From JAEXNA01 sp050486105 (GTDB lineage Bacteria; Vulcanimicrobiota; Xenobia; Xenobiales; JADMJV01), in the NCBI GenBank assembly GCA_050486105.1, contig JBJHCR010000079.1, positions 1 to 21,322 on the forward strand: a stretch of 21,322 nt of DNA, read 5' to 3'. The notes under the pieces are model-generated. The model was not told the origin of the DNA and made no database searches. It saw only the letters and a list, made by a program, of their open reading frames with translations. Made by a program: the position numbers and the translations under genes. This document shows, one piece after another, positions 7,623 through 14,912 of the stretch. Each line of letters starts with the position of its first letter. Within the stretch, counting starts at the first letter, position 1.

Positions 7623-8258
7623 ATGGCCTCAGAGTCACCAACACATGATAGTCAAATAGGAAGGACCGACTTTCTTAAGCTAAGCTCGGCAGAAAAGGAA
7701 AAGGTTCTTAAAACGCTTGACGAACTTGGGGTGACCGTGCCTGTGGATAAACTCGACTCCTTGGTCGATTCCGTTTCTACAGCAATCTTTGCGAAGTTTG
7801 CAGACAAGAACGAGAGCCTTTTTCACGAGCTAGCCGAGAGTCTTGGCAACCAAATTGGAAAGCGCGTCGCAGGAAAGGCCGGGCCGTTTCATGTCGTGAG
7901 TCGTTGCCTTGACGCTTGGATCCTCTGTGACTCCGGAACCGTTTGGTTTAATTCTAAGGATCGATTTCGAATAGAGTTCGCCTCAGGACTCGACCTCGAG
8001 TTTTACTTTGATGCCGACTCCGACAACGATCGATGGGATTTCAAGGCTCAAGGAAAAACGGCCATGGTAGAGTTCGGCTATCCTCTTGGAACTCGATTGC
8101 TTCCTCTTGATATCAGATTAGGCGAAGAACAAACGTCAGGTTTACTCGTTCAGGCCGAACTTTCTCCAGTGATCGTAGCGACCAAGGAGCCGGTGGTAAA
8201 ATTAGTTTATAATATCTTCAGGCTGTCCGACGAGATGGATTGGAGTCTTACCGACTAA
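7623..8258 (+). CDS. Protein of unknown function, first gene of a STAND/MBL conflict-type unit
   Basis: I do not recognise this 211-aa protein. Residues about 15-75 look helical and charged (SSAEKEKVLKTLDELGV, then two amphipathic helices). Residues 85-211 look beta-rich with many aromatic and acidic positions (GLDLEFYFDADSDNDRWDF, then AMVEFGYPLGTRLLPLDI). There is no signal peptide, membrane segment, protease triad or nuclease motif that I can see. The start is ATG 7623 without a visible Shine-Dalgarno, 93 nt after the pump stop. Its stop codon shares a base with the start of the STAND NTPase (TAATG), so it is very probably co-translated with it. In related three-gene systems this position is held by an effector or a regulator. 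It could be either, or the sensor-side partner. Base composition is poorer in GC than the pump genes. Confidence 0.7.
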   Translation: MASESPTHDSQIGRTDFLKLSSAEKEKVLKTLDELGVTVPVDKLDSLVDSVSTAIFAKFADKNESLFHELAESLGNQIGKRVAGKAGPFHVVSRCLDAWILCDSGTVWFNSKDRFRIEFASGLDLEFYFDADSDNDRWDFKAQGKTAMVEFGYPLGTRLLPLDIRLGEEQTSGLLVQAELSPVIVATKEPVVKLVYNIFRLSDEMDWSLTD

Positions 8259-10474
8259 TGGCTGCCTTGAGCGTGATTTGGAATACCCAAGTCAAGGAGG
8301 CCCCGCAAACTGGTCCGAGCCTTGACGTTAAGCAAAGAGTGCCTGCTTTGCCAGGCAGTTTGTCCTACAGCCCTGTTTCTTCTGAGGAGAGTTCCCCGGT
8401 TAAAGAGCAGCCTGTTGTTGCTCAACAGAGGTCGAGGTGTTCGAGTCTGCCTGTCTCCCGGCTTGCTGAAGTCGATTCCAAGGTTCAGGATTTATGCTCG
8501 AAGTTGAAACGGGAGTCCTCCGGAGTTTGGCAGGTCACGGCGCCACTCTCGGTAGGCAAGAGCACCCTGCTCAAGGAATTGAAGAAGAGCCTCTCAGCTC
8601 TTGGGCTCTGTCCAATCCTCCTTGCCCCGCCCGCAGGGCACATGGACTCCGCCGTAGTCGCTCTTTGCCAATTGGCAGGACAGTTGGCTGAAACCCACGA
8701 TCCAAGTTTGCTCGGCTTGATATCCAACCCCGAGGTAGCTTTCGAGCAGAAAGTCAGAAGTATCAGGTTTTGTCTTCGGGCCCACTACCGCAACATTGTA
8801 GCCCTGTGTGATGAACCAAACGAGTGGCTCCCAAGAACGCCGGAGCGAAAATTCTTTTCCCGTCCTCTCGAAGTGATAGAACGACTTTTTTTTGGCCCGG
8901 CAAAGATTCGGGTGGTTGTCGCGGGCTCAATGCTTCCCGGCGCGGCAAGGCCGAAACAGACGATAGAGTTTTCTCCACACTTTGACCCTGAAATATGGTT
9001 GACCGAGTCCGAAGACTGGCCCTCAGAGTTCGCCGAGATGGCGACTCAACTCTTCGATATGAAGAAGCTGAACTTTAAGACTCGCACTCCCTTGGAGCTT
9101 CGACTGCTTGTTGGCCTGCTAGCGATGGGTAAACCTGCATCAAGCTTTGAGAACTGGACGCGTCGCAGTCTTTCCTATGAGTTCAAGAGGCAAGCCCAAT
9201 CGGATTCCAAGTGGCGTAGTCTTTTGGCGGCCTGGGCCAGACTGTCTCTACTGCGTGGGAGCTTCTCCGCAGATGCTCTAAGCTGCGTTGAAGCCCCCGA
9301 AGAGGATACGATGGAAGGGCAAATTCTTCGTAATTGCCTTCTCTACAAGACTGATGACGGGTATGTCCTACACGAGTTACTCCGAAGCGACATCTCGGGT
9401 GAGTTGTCCAAAGAGGAAGAAACTAAGTCACATCGAGATTTGTTGTCTGATTACTATCTGCCCAAGTCCGAGTGTGCAGCCTCCGCTGAAGAAAGTGTAA
9501 GATTTGATGTCGAGTGTTTTCATCACGCGGCAGCGAGCGGAAATCTAGAGGTAGCTCTCCAGAAGGCGTACCTTTGCGAACAGCTTAAGATCTTGGGACG
9601 CTACCTTTCCAAAGAGCACGGACGTTTCGCAGATGCTGCGACTGTTTTTCAGACAGCTATAAAGCAAGAAAACGACGCCTATGCCCATCACTACTACGCA
9701 TTCAACCTTGATGTTCTGGCTGAGAGTCCAGAGGTGGTTGAAGAGCATTATCGTGAGTCTCTGCAGAGTAGACCTCGCGAACCTCTTTGGTGGTCACATT
9801 TTATTAGCTTCTTACTAATTAGAGGCCGAACTCTTGATGCAGAAAATCAATGGAATCTGGCCCTAGATACTCTGGCGACCGATTTGCCCGAATGGGAGGC
9901 CTATCAGTTTCGCGCTCTTCACGGACGGCTGCTGTCGGTCGCTCTAGCTCGGTCCTGTTTGGATTTCGCAGACAGAATATTAGAGACCGTTTCTGACGAT
10001 GTCTTGCGGCGAGATCCCCAGTTCCGTGCGGCGAAAAAGCGACTCAGAGCGCTTCGACTGGGGCGCGAGGGTAAAATCGTCGTTCCCTATCCGCTGGTTT
10101 GTAAGAACTGGTGGGAAAGTGGCCCCTTTTTCCTGGCTTCGAGCCTTGAGAACGGCTCTACCCTTGTGCGATGGCTTGCCGCTCGAGTAGAAAATGTAGA
10201 TTCTGAGAATGTTGAACTCCGACTGGGTGAAGTTCTTTCTTCAGACCCCGCCGAGCCAAGAATAAGTTTCGGTGACTTTCCCAAGCAGCTTTTGGAGGAG
10301 TGGGGTGTAGACGTCAAGGAACTCAAGCCCGGTGAGTTCCTTGAGCTTGGTGCATACGGGGATGACGAATCGATCTTTAGAGCAGTGAGACATCGGGCAG
10401 GTGACTTGGCAGAAGTAGATCTCGCTCTCCAAGAAATTTTCCCTGACCCAAACCGGTATCTTGCCCGCGCCTGA
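8258..10474 (+). CDS. STAND-like P-loop NTPase with TPR-like region
   Basis: The 738-aa product starts with a Pro/Ser/Val/Gln-rich, probably disordered segment (about 10-70) rather than an effector domain. The NTPase follows: Walker A APLSVGKS (95-102, Ala in place of the first Gly), Walker B IVALCDE (D185-E186), and a sensor-like strand RVVVAGS (about 218-224). A winged-helix-like stretch follows (LELRLLVGLLA, then YVLHELLRSDI). Residues about 430-610 contain helix pairs of TPR type (GRFADAATVFQTAIKQENDAYAHHYYAF). A beta-rich C-terminal domain closes the protein. STAND NTPases are NTP-driven switches that oligomerise on sensing a trigger through their C-terminal repeats. I chose ATG 8258 (TAATG overlap, GGAG about 12 nt upstream) over a TTG at 8240. 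The MBL gene overlaps the 3' end by 14 nt. The effector is probably supplied in trans by a neighbour. Confidence 0.72.
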   Translation: MAALSVIWNTQVKEAPQTGPSLDVKQRVPALPGSLSYSPVSSEESSPVKEQPVVAQQRSRCSSLPVSRLAEVDSKVQDLCSKLKRESSGVWQVTAPLSVGKSTLLKELKKSLSALGLCPILLAPPAGHMDSAVVALCQLAGQLAETHDPSLLGLISNPEVAFEQKVRSIRFCLRAHYRNIVALCDEPNEWLPRTPERKFFSRPLEVIERLFFGPAKIRVVVAGSMLPGAARPKQTIEFSPHFDPEIWLTESEDWPSEFAEMATQLFDMKKLNFKTRTPLELRLLVGLLAMGKPASSFENWTRRSLSYEFKRQAQSDSKWRSLLAAWARLSLLRGSFSADALSCVEAPEEDTMEGQILRNCLLYKTDDGYVLHELLRSDISGELSKEEETKSHRDLLSDYYLPKSECAASAEESVRFDVECFHHAAASGNLEVALQKAYLCEQLKILGRYLSKEHGRFADAATVFQTAIKQENDAYAHHYYAFNLDVLAESPEVVEEHYRESLQSRPREPLWWSHFISFLLIRGRTLDAENQWNLALDTLATDLPEWEAYQFRALHGRLLSVALARSCLDFADRILETVSDDVLRRDPQFRAAKKRLRALRLGREGKIVVPYPLVCKNWWESGPFFLASSLENGSTLVRWLAARVENVDSENVELRLGEVLSSDPAEPRISFGDFPKQLLEEWGVDVKELKPGEFLELGAYGDDESIFRAVRHRAGDLAEVDLALQEIFPDPNRYLARA

Positions 10475-11489
10475 CCTCATCGAAGTTTCACTTCAGGTCG
10501 ATCAACTCAGTTTGATCACCATAGGTCCGGGGATGGGTGAATCGATAATTCTGATCATTCCGCCCAATCAGGCGGTAGTCATTGATTCCCTCCTTCATCC
10601 TCAAAATACCGGCGATTGTCCAGCTCTCGACTTTCTTTTGGATAAAAATATTGAAATAGCCGCCCTGGTCCTTACCCACCCGCACAAGGACCATGCCGAG
10701 GGTTTTGATCGACTAGTCCAACATTGCAAAGGACCAATAGGCTGCGGCAAGTTCTTTCTGGATCAAGTTTCACTCTATGACCCACAAGGAGATTACCAGC
10801 AAGGAAGTGCGGCACAAGGCTTGGCTTCAATAAAGAGCCGCTGGGATAAGGAGCCGTCGACTGTGTGGCAACTGGAAACGAATTCGTCCGTAACCTTCGG
10901 GAACACCACCTTGACCGCTCTTCATCCAAGCGCCTCTCAAGCGCGAGAAATGAAGAAAGCGAACGACTTGTCTACACCGATCCTGGTTGAGTGGAAGGAG
11001 GCGAGAGTGGTTTTAGGCGCTGAACTCCCCAAAAGGTTTTGGAGCACCGTCAATTCGAGTTTCGAGACCACTAAGCACCACGCCTACAAGATTGCCCATC
11101 ACTGTTCTGAGAATAACTTTGAAGTGGGGGAATTCCAGGGACCCAGAAACCGTTTCTGGGTAGCCACCCCCTGTCGAAGAAAGCCTCAGCCTCCAAGGTT
11201 CGAAGACGGGCAAGGCGTGGACCTTCTCTTAGGTTGCGTCGACCAAGTCTTCTTAACTTCGGTTCTTTTCGAGGTTGAAGACCGAGAGTCAGGCGCGGTT
11301 CCGCGAAGTCGTCTCCGTGATTTAGCAGAAGCGGTGAAGACACAAAGGGGTTTCGGCGGAGTCGAGTTCGTTCCTCAACTCGAAGCTCGCGATCCCCAAC
11401 AGGCCTACGTTCTTGCTTCTTGGGACCAGGATGGGCGGCTGGTCGAAGTCGTTCGTGGGTTGCAGAGCGTGATCGTCTCTCAAGGATGA
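10461..11489 (+). CDS. Metallo-beta-lactamase-fold hydrolase, ComEC-like, partner of the STAND NTPase
   Basis: The 342-aa product has the MBL metal site HPHKDH (H73, H75, D77, H78) in ALVLTHPHKDHAEG. The N-terminal ITIGPGMGESIIL and VVIDS match the ComEC/Rec2-like MBL branch. Later motifs of that branch also appear: ALHP (153-156), the LGAE turn at 185-188 where most relatives have LGAD or TGD, and AHHCSEN (212-218) in place of the usual HHGS. The Asp-to-Glu change at 188 is conservative for metal binding. The family hydrolyses phosphodiesters or related bonds, often in nucleic acids, so it may be the effector. The best start is TTG 10461: it keeps the GxGES strand and overlaps the NTPase stop by 14 nt. 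The next ATG (10533) would begin inside this strand. There is no signal peptide. Confidence 0.78.
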   Translation: MPAPDLIEVSLQVDQLSLITIGPGMGESIILIIPPNQAVVIDSLLHPQNTGDCPALDFLLDKNIEIAALVLTHPHKDHAEGFDRLVQHCKGPIGCGKFFLDQVSLYDPQGDYQQGSAAQGLASIKSRWDKEPSTVWQLETNSSVTFGNTTLTALHPSASQAREMKKANDLSTPILVEWKEARVVLGAELPKRFWSTVNSSFETTKHHAYKIAHHCSENNFEVGEFQGPRNRFWVATPCRRKPQPPRFEDGQGVDLLLGCVDQVFLTSVLFEVEDRESGAVPRSRLRDLAEAVKTQRGFGGVEFVPQLEARDPQQAYVLASWDQDGRLVEVVRGLQSVIVSQG

Positions 11490-11541
11490 GAACGTTCCAA
11501 CTGAGGTGCCAAGTCACTTTCCTAAAGTTTGTGCGGCTTCC

Positions 11542-12540
11542 TCAAGCCTGAGGATGAGGCTTCAACCGGGCTCGAAAGTGACTGGAGATAAGAAACTCTG
11601 GACGACTTCCGAAGGCCCTGGGGTATCGGGGGATATCGAATAGGGCCCGGTACAAGAGTTCGGGCGTCGCTTTCAGTAAGGTGCGATTTACGGCCCGGGG
11701 TTCTTTCAAGAAGGGATAGAGGAGCAGTCGGAGCCCGGTGCTCGCCACCATCCCGGCGATGGCGAACAGGTAGGGCAGGTATCCAAGCTTGTAAAAATAG
11801 AGCAGGTCGGACATGCGGCACTGTTCGACGGCTCCTCCGCTGACATCGCTTCCCATCAGGTGATGAACGACCTGGAACTCTGGGTGAAACTCCGCCCGGA
11901 ACCTCGAGGCGTGAATTCGATGTCCGAACCATTCCAAGTCCTCTCCGTAGAGATAGAAATCCGGATCGAAACCTCCGGTCTCCCAAAACACTTCCCGCTT
12001 GAGCAGAACACAGCATCCGGAAAGCCGATACTCCAGGTGTCGCCCTTCAGAGGCCGGGGGCTGCGGAAAAAGTCGGTTGGCGCTCTTGGTGCGGACGAGG
12101 CTTCGAGCATAGTATTCCAGGACTTCAAGGATGCGACTATCGGGGCGGACGCCTGTTATGGATACCTGCTCTGAGCCATCTGGGTTCAACAGTTGGAACC
12201 CGAGGAGGTCCACCTCGGGGTGGGTTTCGGCAAAGCGAAGTGCCCGCGAGATGGCATCGTCCGTGAAGTAGGTATCCGAGTTCAACAGCAGCAGAAATCT
12301 GCCCCGGGCGTGTTGCATTCCAAAATTGTTAGCCCTACCAAATCCCTGGTTCACCGGCAGGTGGAGCACCGAGCAGTCCGGGTGCTCTCTCTGCAAGTCT
12401 TCACTGGAATCTTTTCGAGATCCGTTGTTGACAACAAGGATCTCGTAGTCGCAAAGGGGGGGGAACCGGCGAAGGGATTCCAGGCAGGTTTTCAGCAGGG
12501 CATTGGTGTCGTAGTTCACTATGATGATGCTGAGATTCAC
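11542..12540 (-). CDS. Family 2 glycosyltransferase (rhamnosyltransferase-like)
   Basis: The 332-aa protein opens with the GT-A signature LSIIIVNYDTNALLKTCLES, followed by ILVVNNGSRKDSS. The donor/metal motif is NSDTYF (D89), preceded by GRFLLLLNSD, and the acceptor-side motif is FYLYGEDLEWFGH (the ED element). SGCCVLLKREVFWETGGFDPDF is typical of the WbbL/RfbN-like group that adds sugars to lipopolysaccharide, capsule or cell-wall linkers. A hydrophobic C-terminal stretch (about 246-275) suggests association with the inner face of the cytoplasmic membrane. The start is GTG at 12540; no strong Shine-Dalgarno precedes it. It is a single gene, convergent with the MBL gene (52 nt apart) and divergent from the histidine kinase. 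No other polysaccharide gene is nearby, so acceptor and sugar remain unknown. Confidence 0.87.
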   Translation of the reverse strand: MNLSIIIVNYDTNALLKTCLESLRRFPPLCDYEILVVNNGSRKDSSEDLQREHPDCSVLHLPVNQGFGRANNFGMQHARGRFLLLLNSDTYFTDDAISRALRFAETHPEVDLLGFQLLNPDGSEQVSITGVRPDSRILEVLEYYARSLVRTKSANRLFPQPPASEGRHLEYRLSGCCVLLKREVFWETGGFDPDFYLYGEDLEWFGHRIHASRFRAEFHPEFQVVHHLMGSDVSGGAVEQCRMSDLLYFYKLGYLPYLFAIAGMVASTGLRLLLYPFLKEPRAVNRTLLKATPELLYRALFDIPRYPRAFGSRPEFLISSHFRARLKPHPQA

Positions 12541-12649
12541 GCGGAGTTTCTACGACCTATCGTTCCTTTTGCCTTTTGCTCTACTCTTCATTTTTGGCCA
12601 GGACCCGTGGACAGGGGAACATGGGATCGCAGGCAAACCTCTCAAAGCT

Positions 12650-13840
12650 ATGAGGGAGCGTTTTCAAGAGCTTTTGCTCCGGGAGCCCATCGTCGTCAGC
12701 CTGAGTTTGCGTTGGTTGGGCTGGTTGGTGGCGCTCGCCATTATTCTGGGGGGGGCGGCACCCAGTCAGAATCTGAGGACTGCACCCCTGGTATTGCTGC
12801 TGACTTTCTTGCAGTTGTTGACCATGTCTTGCTACCCAGCTTTGCTCAGAGGCCGTCCACTTCCGGTTCGCGTCACCGAAGGCAACGCTGCTTTGCCTGT
12901 CTTGGACATGAGCCTGGCTCTCCTGGCCGTATACTTCACTGGGGGATGGAACAGCCCGTTCTATCATTTCGCCATCACCTCCGTTTTGGCACCCTCTTTG
13001 CGGTATGGGCTCAAGGGAGCGTTCGGCTCGGCTCTCTTCATGAGCGTGGGATACTCAGTTGTCGTCTTGCTCACTCCAGACGGATTTGAGGCCGCTTTCT
13101 TTTCCGACGGCATTCCTCGTCCGGAGTTTCTGAGCACCCCTTTAAACCCGGTGATGATCGGCCTTTTTGCGGCCTTTCTCGGAGAGGTCTTGGAACGGTT
13201 GCGTCAGGAGAAAGGAAAAGCCGAACAGTTGGCCGTGGTTCAAGAGCGCGAACGCCTTGCTCGAGAAATCCACGACGGCGTTTCCCAGACCCTCTTTTTC
13301 TTGACCATGTCTTTGGAAAACGGCCGCCTTATGGCTGAGAAGGAGCAAGCTCAACGAACGGCCGATCATCTGGACACTCTCACCCCGATTGCGCGGAAGG
13401 CTCTGCTGGAGTTGAGAAACGCCATGCATGGGGGGCACGCTTTCTCGACTCGAGGATTGACATTTTCGCAAGCCTTGGAAGAATTAGCCAGGGACTACTC
13501 ATCGGCAACGGGAAAAGACATTCAGGTGGAAAAGACCCCCGACTTTTCAGTCGGAGATGAGCTTGCCTCGGGTATCTATCCAATAGTGCAAGAGGCTCTA
13601 GCCAATGCTTGCCAACATTCGGGTGGGGATCGGATCGTTATTCGTTTGCAGCAAACCAGTCTGAGTTTGCAAGACAACGGTCGAGGTTTTAATCCTGATG
13701 AGGTGAAGATGGGACGAGGACTCAAGAACCTACACCGTCGAGCCGAAGACTTGGGTCTGACTTTGGACTTATCCTCGACGGCCCAAGGAACCACCCTGCA
13801 GGTTCGCTGGGGAGGTAGGGGTCAAAACCGAAGGAAGTGA
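12650..13840 (+). CDS. NarL-type sensor histidine kinase (HisKA_3)
   Basis: The 396-aa product has an N-terminal membrane domain with about five or six hydrophobic segments (residues 15-180) and no large extracytoplasmic sensor loop. A coiled linker is followed by the HisKA_3 dimerisation domain, with RLAREIHDGVSQTL carrying phospho-acceptor H208. The HATPase_c domain shows N-box QEALANACQHSGG, G1 DNGRGF and G2 GRGLKNLHRRA. It would autophosphorylate on His and pass the phosphate to the response regulator encoded 12 nt downstream. Because its input lies in the membrane it may sense membrane state or a lipid-soluble signal. I chose ATG 12650. The frame is open back to 12521, but that extension overlaps the divergent glycosyltransferase start. 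No clear Shine-Dalgarno supports either start, so the N-terminus is uncertain. Confidence 0.85.
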   Translation: MRERFQELLLREPIVVSLSLRWLGWLVALAIILGGAAPSQNLRTAPLVLLLTFLQLLTMSCYPALLRGRPLPVRVTEGNAALPVLDMSLALLAVYFTGGWNSPFYHFAITSVLAPSLRYGLKGAFGSALFMSVGYSVVVLLTPDGFEAAFFSDGIPRPEFLSTPLNPVMIGLFAAFLGEVLERLRQEKGKAEQLAVVQERERLAREIHDGVSQTLFFLTMSLENGRLMAEKEQAQRTADHLDTLTPIARKALLELRNAMHGGHAFSTRGLTFSQALEELARDYSSATGKDIQVEKTPDFSVGDELASGIYPIVQEALANACQHSGGDRIVIRLQQTSLSLQDNGRGFNPDEVKMGRGLKNLHRRAEDLGLTLDLSSTAQGTTLQVRWGGRGQNRRK

Positions 13841-13852
13841 GGAAGGCGAGAG

Positions 13853-14521
13853 TTGATAAACATCATGGTGGTGGACGACCACGAGATGGTTCGCTTGGGT
13901 CTGAAGACAGCTTTAGAACTCGAAGATGATTTCTGCGTGGTGGCTGAAGCAGACAGCGGAGAACAGGCTCTAGCCATGTTCGAGGGTTCGTCTGTAGATG
14001 TCGTGTTGATGGATGTTATGATGGATGGTTTGGGGGGAATCGCCGCCTGTCGTCAACTCCGTGAGATGCCTCAACCTCCTAGAGTGCTCATGCTGACTTC
14101 ATCTTCCAATGAAGAGGCGGTCATGTCGTCTCTGGTGGCGGGAGCCAGCGGGTATCTGCTGAAAAATGTAGCCAGGGAAGAGCTCTTGAGAGCCATTCGA
14201 GCGGTGCATGCAGGTCGGACTACTCTGGACCCCAAGGTGGCCGAAGCAGGTAAACGTCAACTAGAGGCGATCGCTCGCGGAAAGCCCTTTGCTTCAGGAA
14301 GCGGCCAGGCTGGGGAGGAAGGTCAGCTTTCTGAGCGTGAAGTGGAAGTTGTCGCCCTGATAGCCCAGGGTATGACCAATAAGGAGATCGCTGAAAGCTT
14401 GATCATCGCTGAAAAGACGGCCCGCAATCACGTCAGTCGAATCTTGACCAAACTCGGTCTCACTCGGCGCAGTCAGGCTGCGGCTTGGGCCGTAAAGACC
14501 GGATTGAGCGACGGAGATTAG
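13853..14521 (+). CDS. NarL/FixJ-type response regulator with LuxR HTH
   Basis: The 222-aa protein has a receiver domain (1-120) with the acidic pocket VVDDHE (D8, D9), phospho-acceptor D54 in VVLMDVMMDG, the switch Thr in VLMLTSSS and K104 in YLLKNV. A linker (about 130-155) leads to a LuxR HTH at about 157-220: LSEREVEVVALIAQGMTNKE, then KTARNHVSRILTKLG. It is the cognate partner of the upstream kinase. Phosphorylation should promote dimerisation and DNA binding. The TTG at 13853 fits the family start (INIMVVDDHE) and has a strong GGAAGGCGAG just upstream; ATG 13865 would trim four residues. Target genes may include its own operon, but no operator could be read. Confidence 0.92.
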   Translation: MINIMVVDDHEMVRLGLKTALELEDDFCVVAEADSGEQALAMFEGSSVDVVLMDVMMDGLGGIAACRQLREMPQPPRVLMLTSSSNEEAVMSSLVAGASGYLLKNVAREELLRAIRAVHAGRTTLDPKVAEAGKRQLEAIARGKPFASGSGQAGEEGQLSEREVEVVALIAQGMTNKEIAESLIIAEKTARNHVSRILTKLGLTRRSQAAAWAVKTGLSDGD

Positions 14522-14526
14522 GCTCC

Positions 14527-14889
14527 TTGAACGGAAATGGTGATGAGTTGCACGAACTGAGAAGCGGAGACGATTTCCTGGCTTGTCAGAGGTTGGTCAC
14601 TAGCGTCCGTGAAGCTTTTTCGGAGCGCTTTCTTCACGCTCGGGCTTTTGGTCCTCGGGTTGGACTTCAGGGCGATCCCGAGGCTGAACTCAAGGTCTGG
14701 CTTCTGGTCAATGAGGCCAGCGATTCCGATCAAGAGATCGCAGAAAAGCTGGCCTTCGAAATCGGTATAGATCTCGAGATGCCCCGTCCCATAGGAGTGG
14801 TGGTCATGTCACCCCAACGTTGGACTTGGCTCAAAACCATGAATAATGCTCTGGTTCTGGAGATCGACGAAAAGGGAGTGGACCTTTAG
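14527..14889 (+). CDS. Degenerate nucleotidyltransferase-fold protein
   Basis: The product, about 120 aa, resembles the MNT-type minimal nucleotidyltransferases in length and layout: a helix (QRLVTSVREAFSERF), a strand-turn (ARAFGPRVGLQGDPEAELKV), a second strand (WLLV), and the C-terminal region with VVVMSPQRWTWL and LVLEIDEKGVDL that is usual in this group. The active site is lost. The GS of the GSRARG motif is GP, and the metal-binding SDxD is AExK. It is therefore unlikely to transfer nucleotides and may bind a nucleotide or a protein partner. No HEPN partner (HepT-like) is adjacent. The start is uncertain: TTG 14527 (5 nt after the regulator stop, GGAG about 10 nt upstream) or TTG 14548. 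It is tightly packed after the two-component genes. Family assignment is by eye from motif spacing. Confidence 0.6.
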   Translation: MNGNGDELHELRSGDDFLACQRLVTSVREAFSERFLHARAFGPRVGLQGDPEAELKVWLLVNEASDSDQEIAEKLAFEIGIDLEMPRPIGVVVMSPQRWTWLKTMNNALVLEIDEKGVDL

Positions 14890-14912
14890 GCAAGGTTGGG
14901 GAGGAGAGCAAG

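Noticed and set aside
8240..8257. TTG start adding six residues to the STAND NTPase
   Set aside because: ATG 8258 gives the common TAATG stop-start overlap, which is the more likely start.
11540..11553. Short hairpin CCTCA-AGCC-TGAGG at the convergent gene ends
   Set aside because: The stem is only 5 bp, no T-run follows on either strand, and it overlaps the stop codon of the glycosyltransferase, so I do not call it a terminator.
12521..12649. 43-residue N-terminal extension of the histidine kinase with a hydrophobic stretch
   Set aside because: It starts within the first codons of the divergent glycosyltransferase gene and has no ribosome-binding site; kept only as an uncertainty.
12193..13089. 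Plus-strand open frame of 298 codons
   Set aside because: It crosses from antisense of the glycosyltransferase into an alternative frame of the histidine kinase and shows no motifs.
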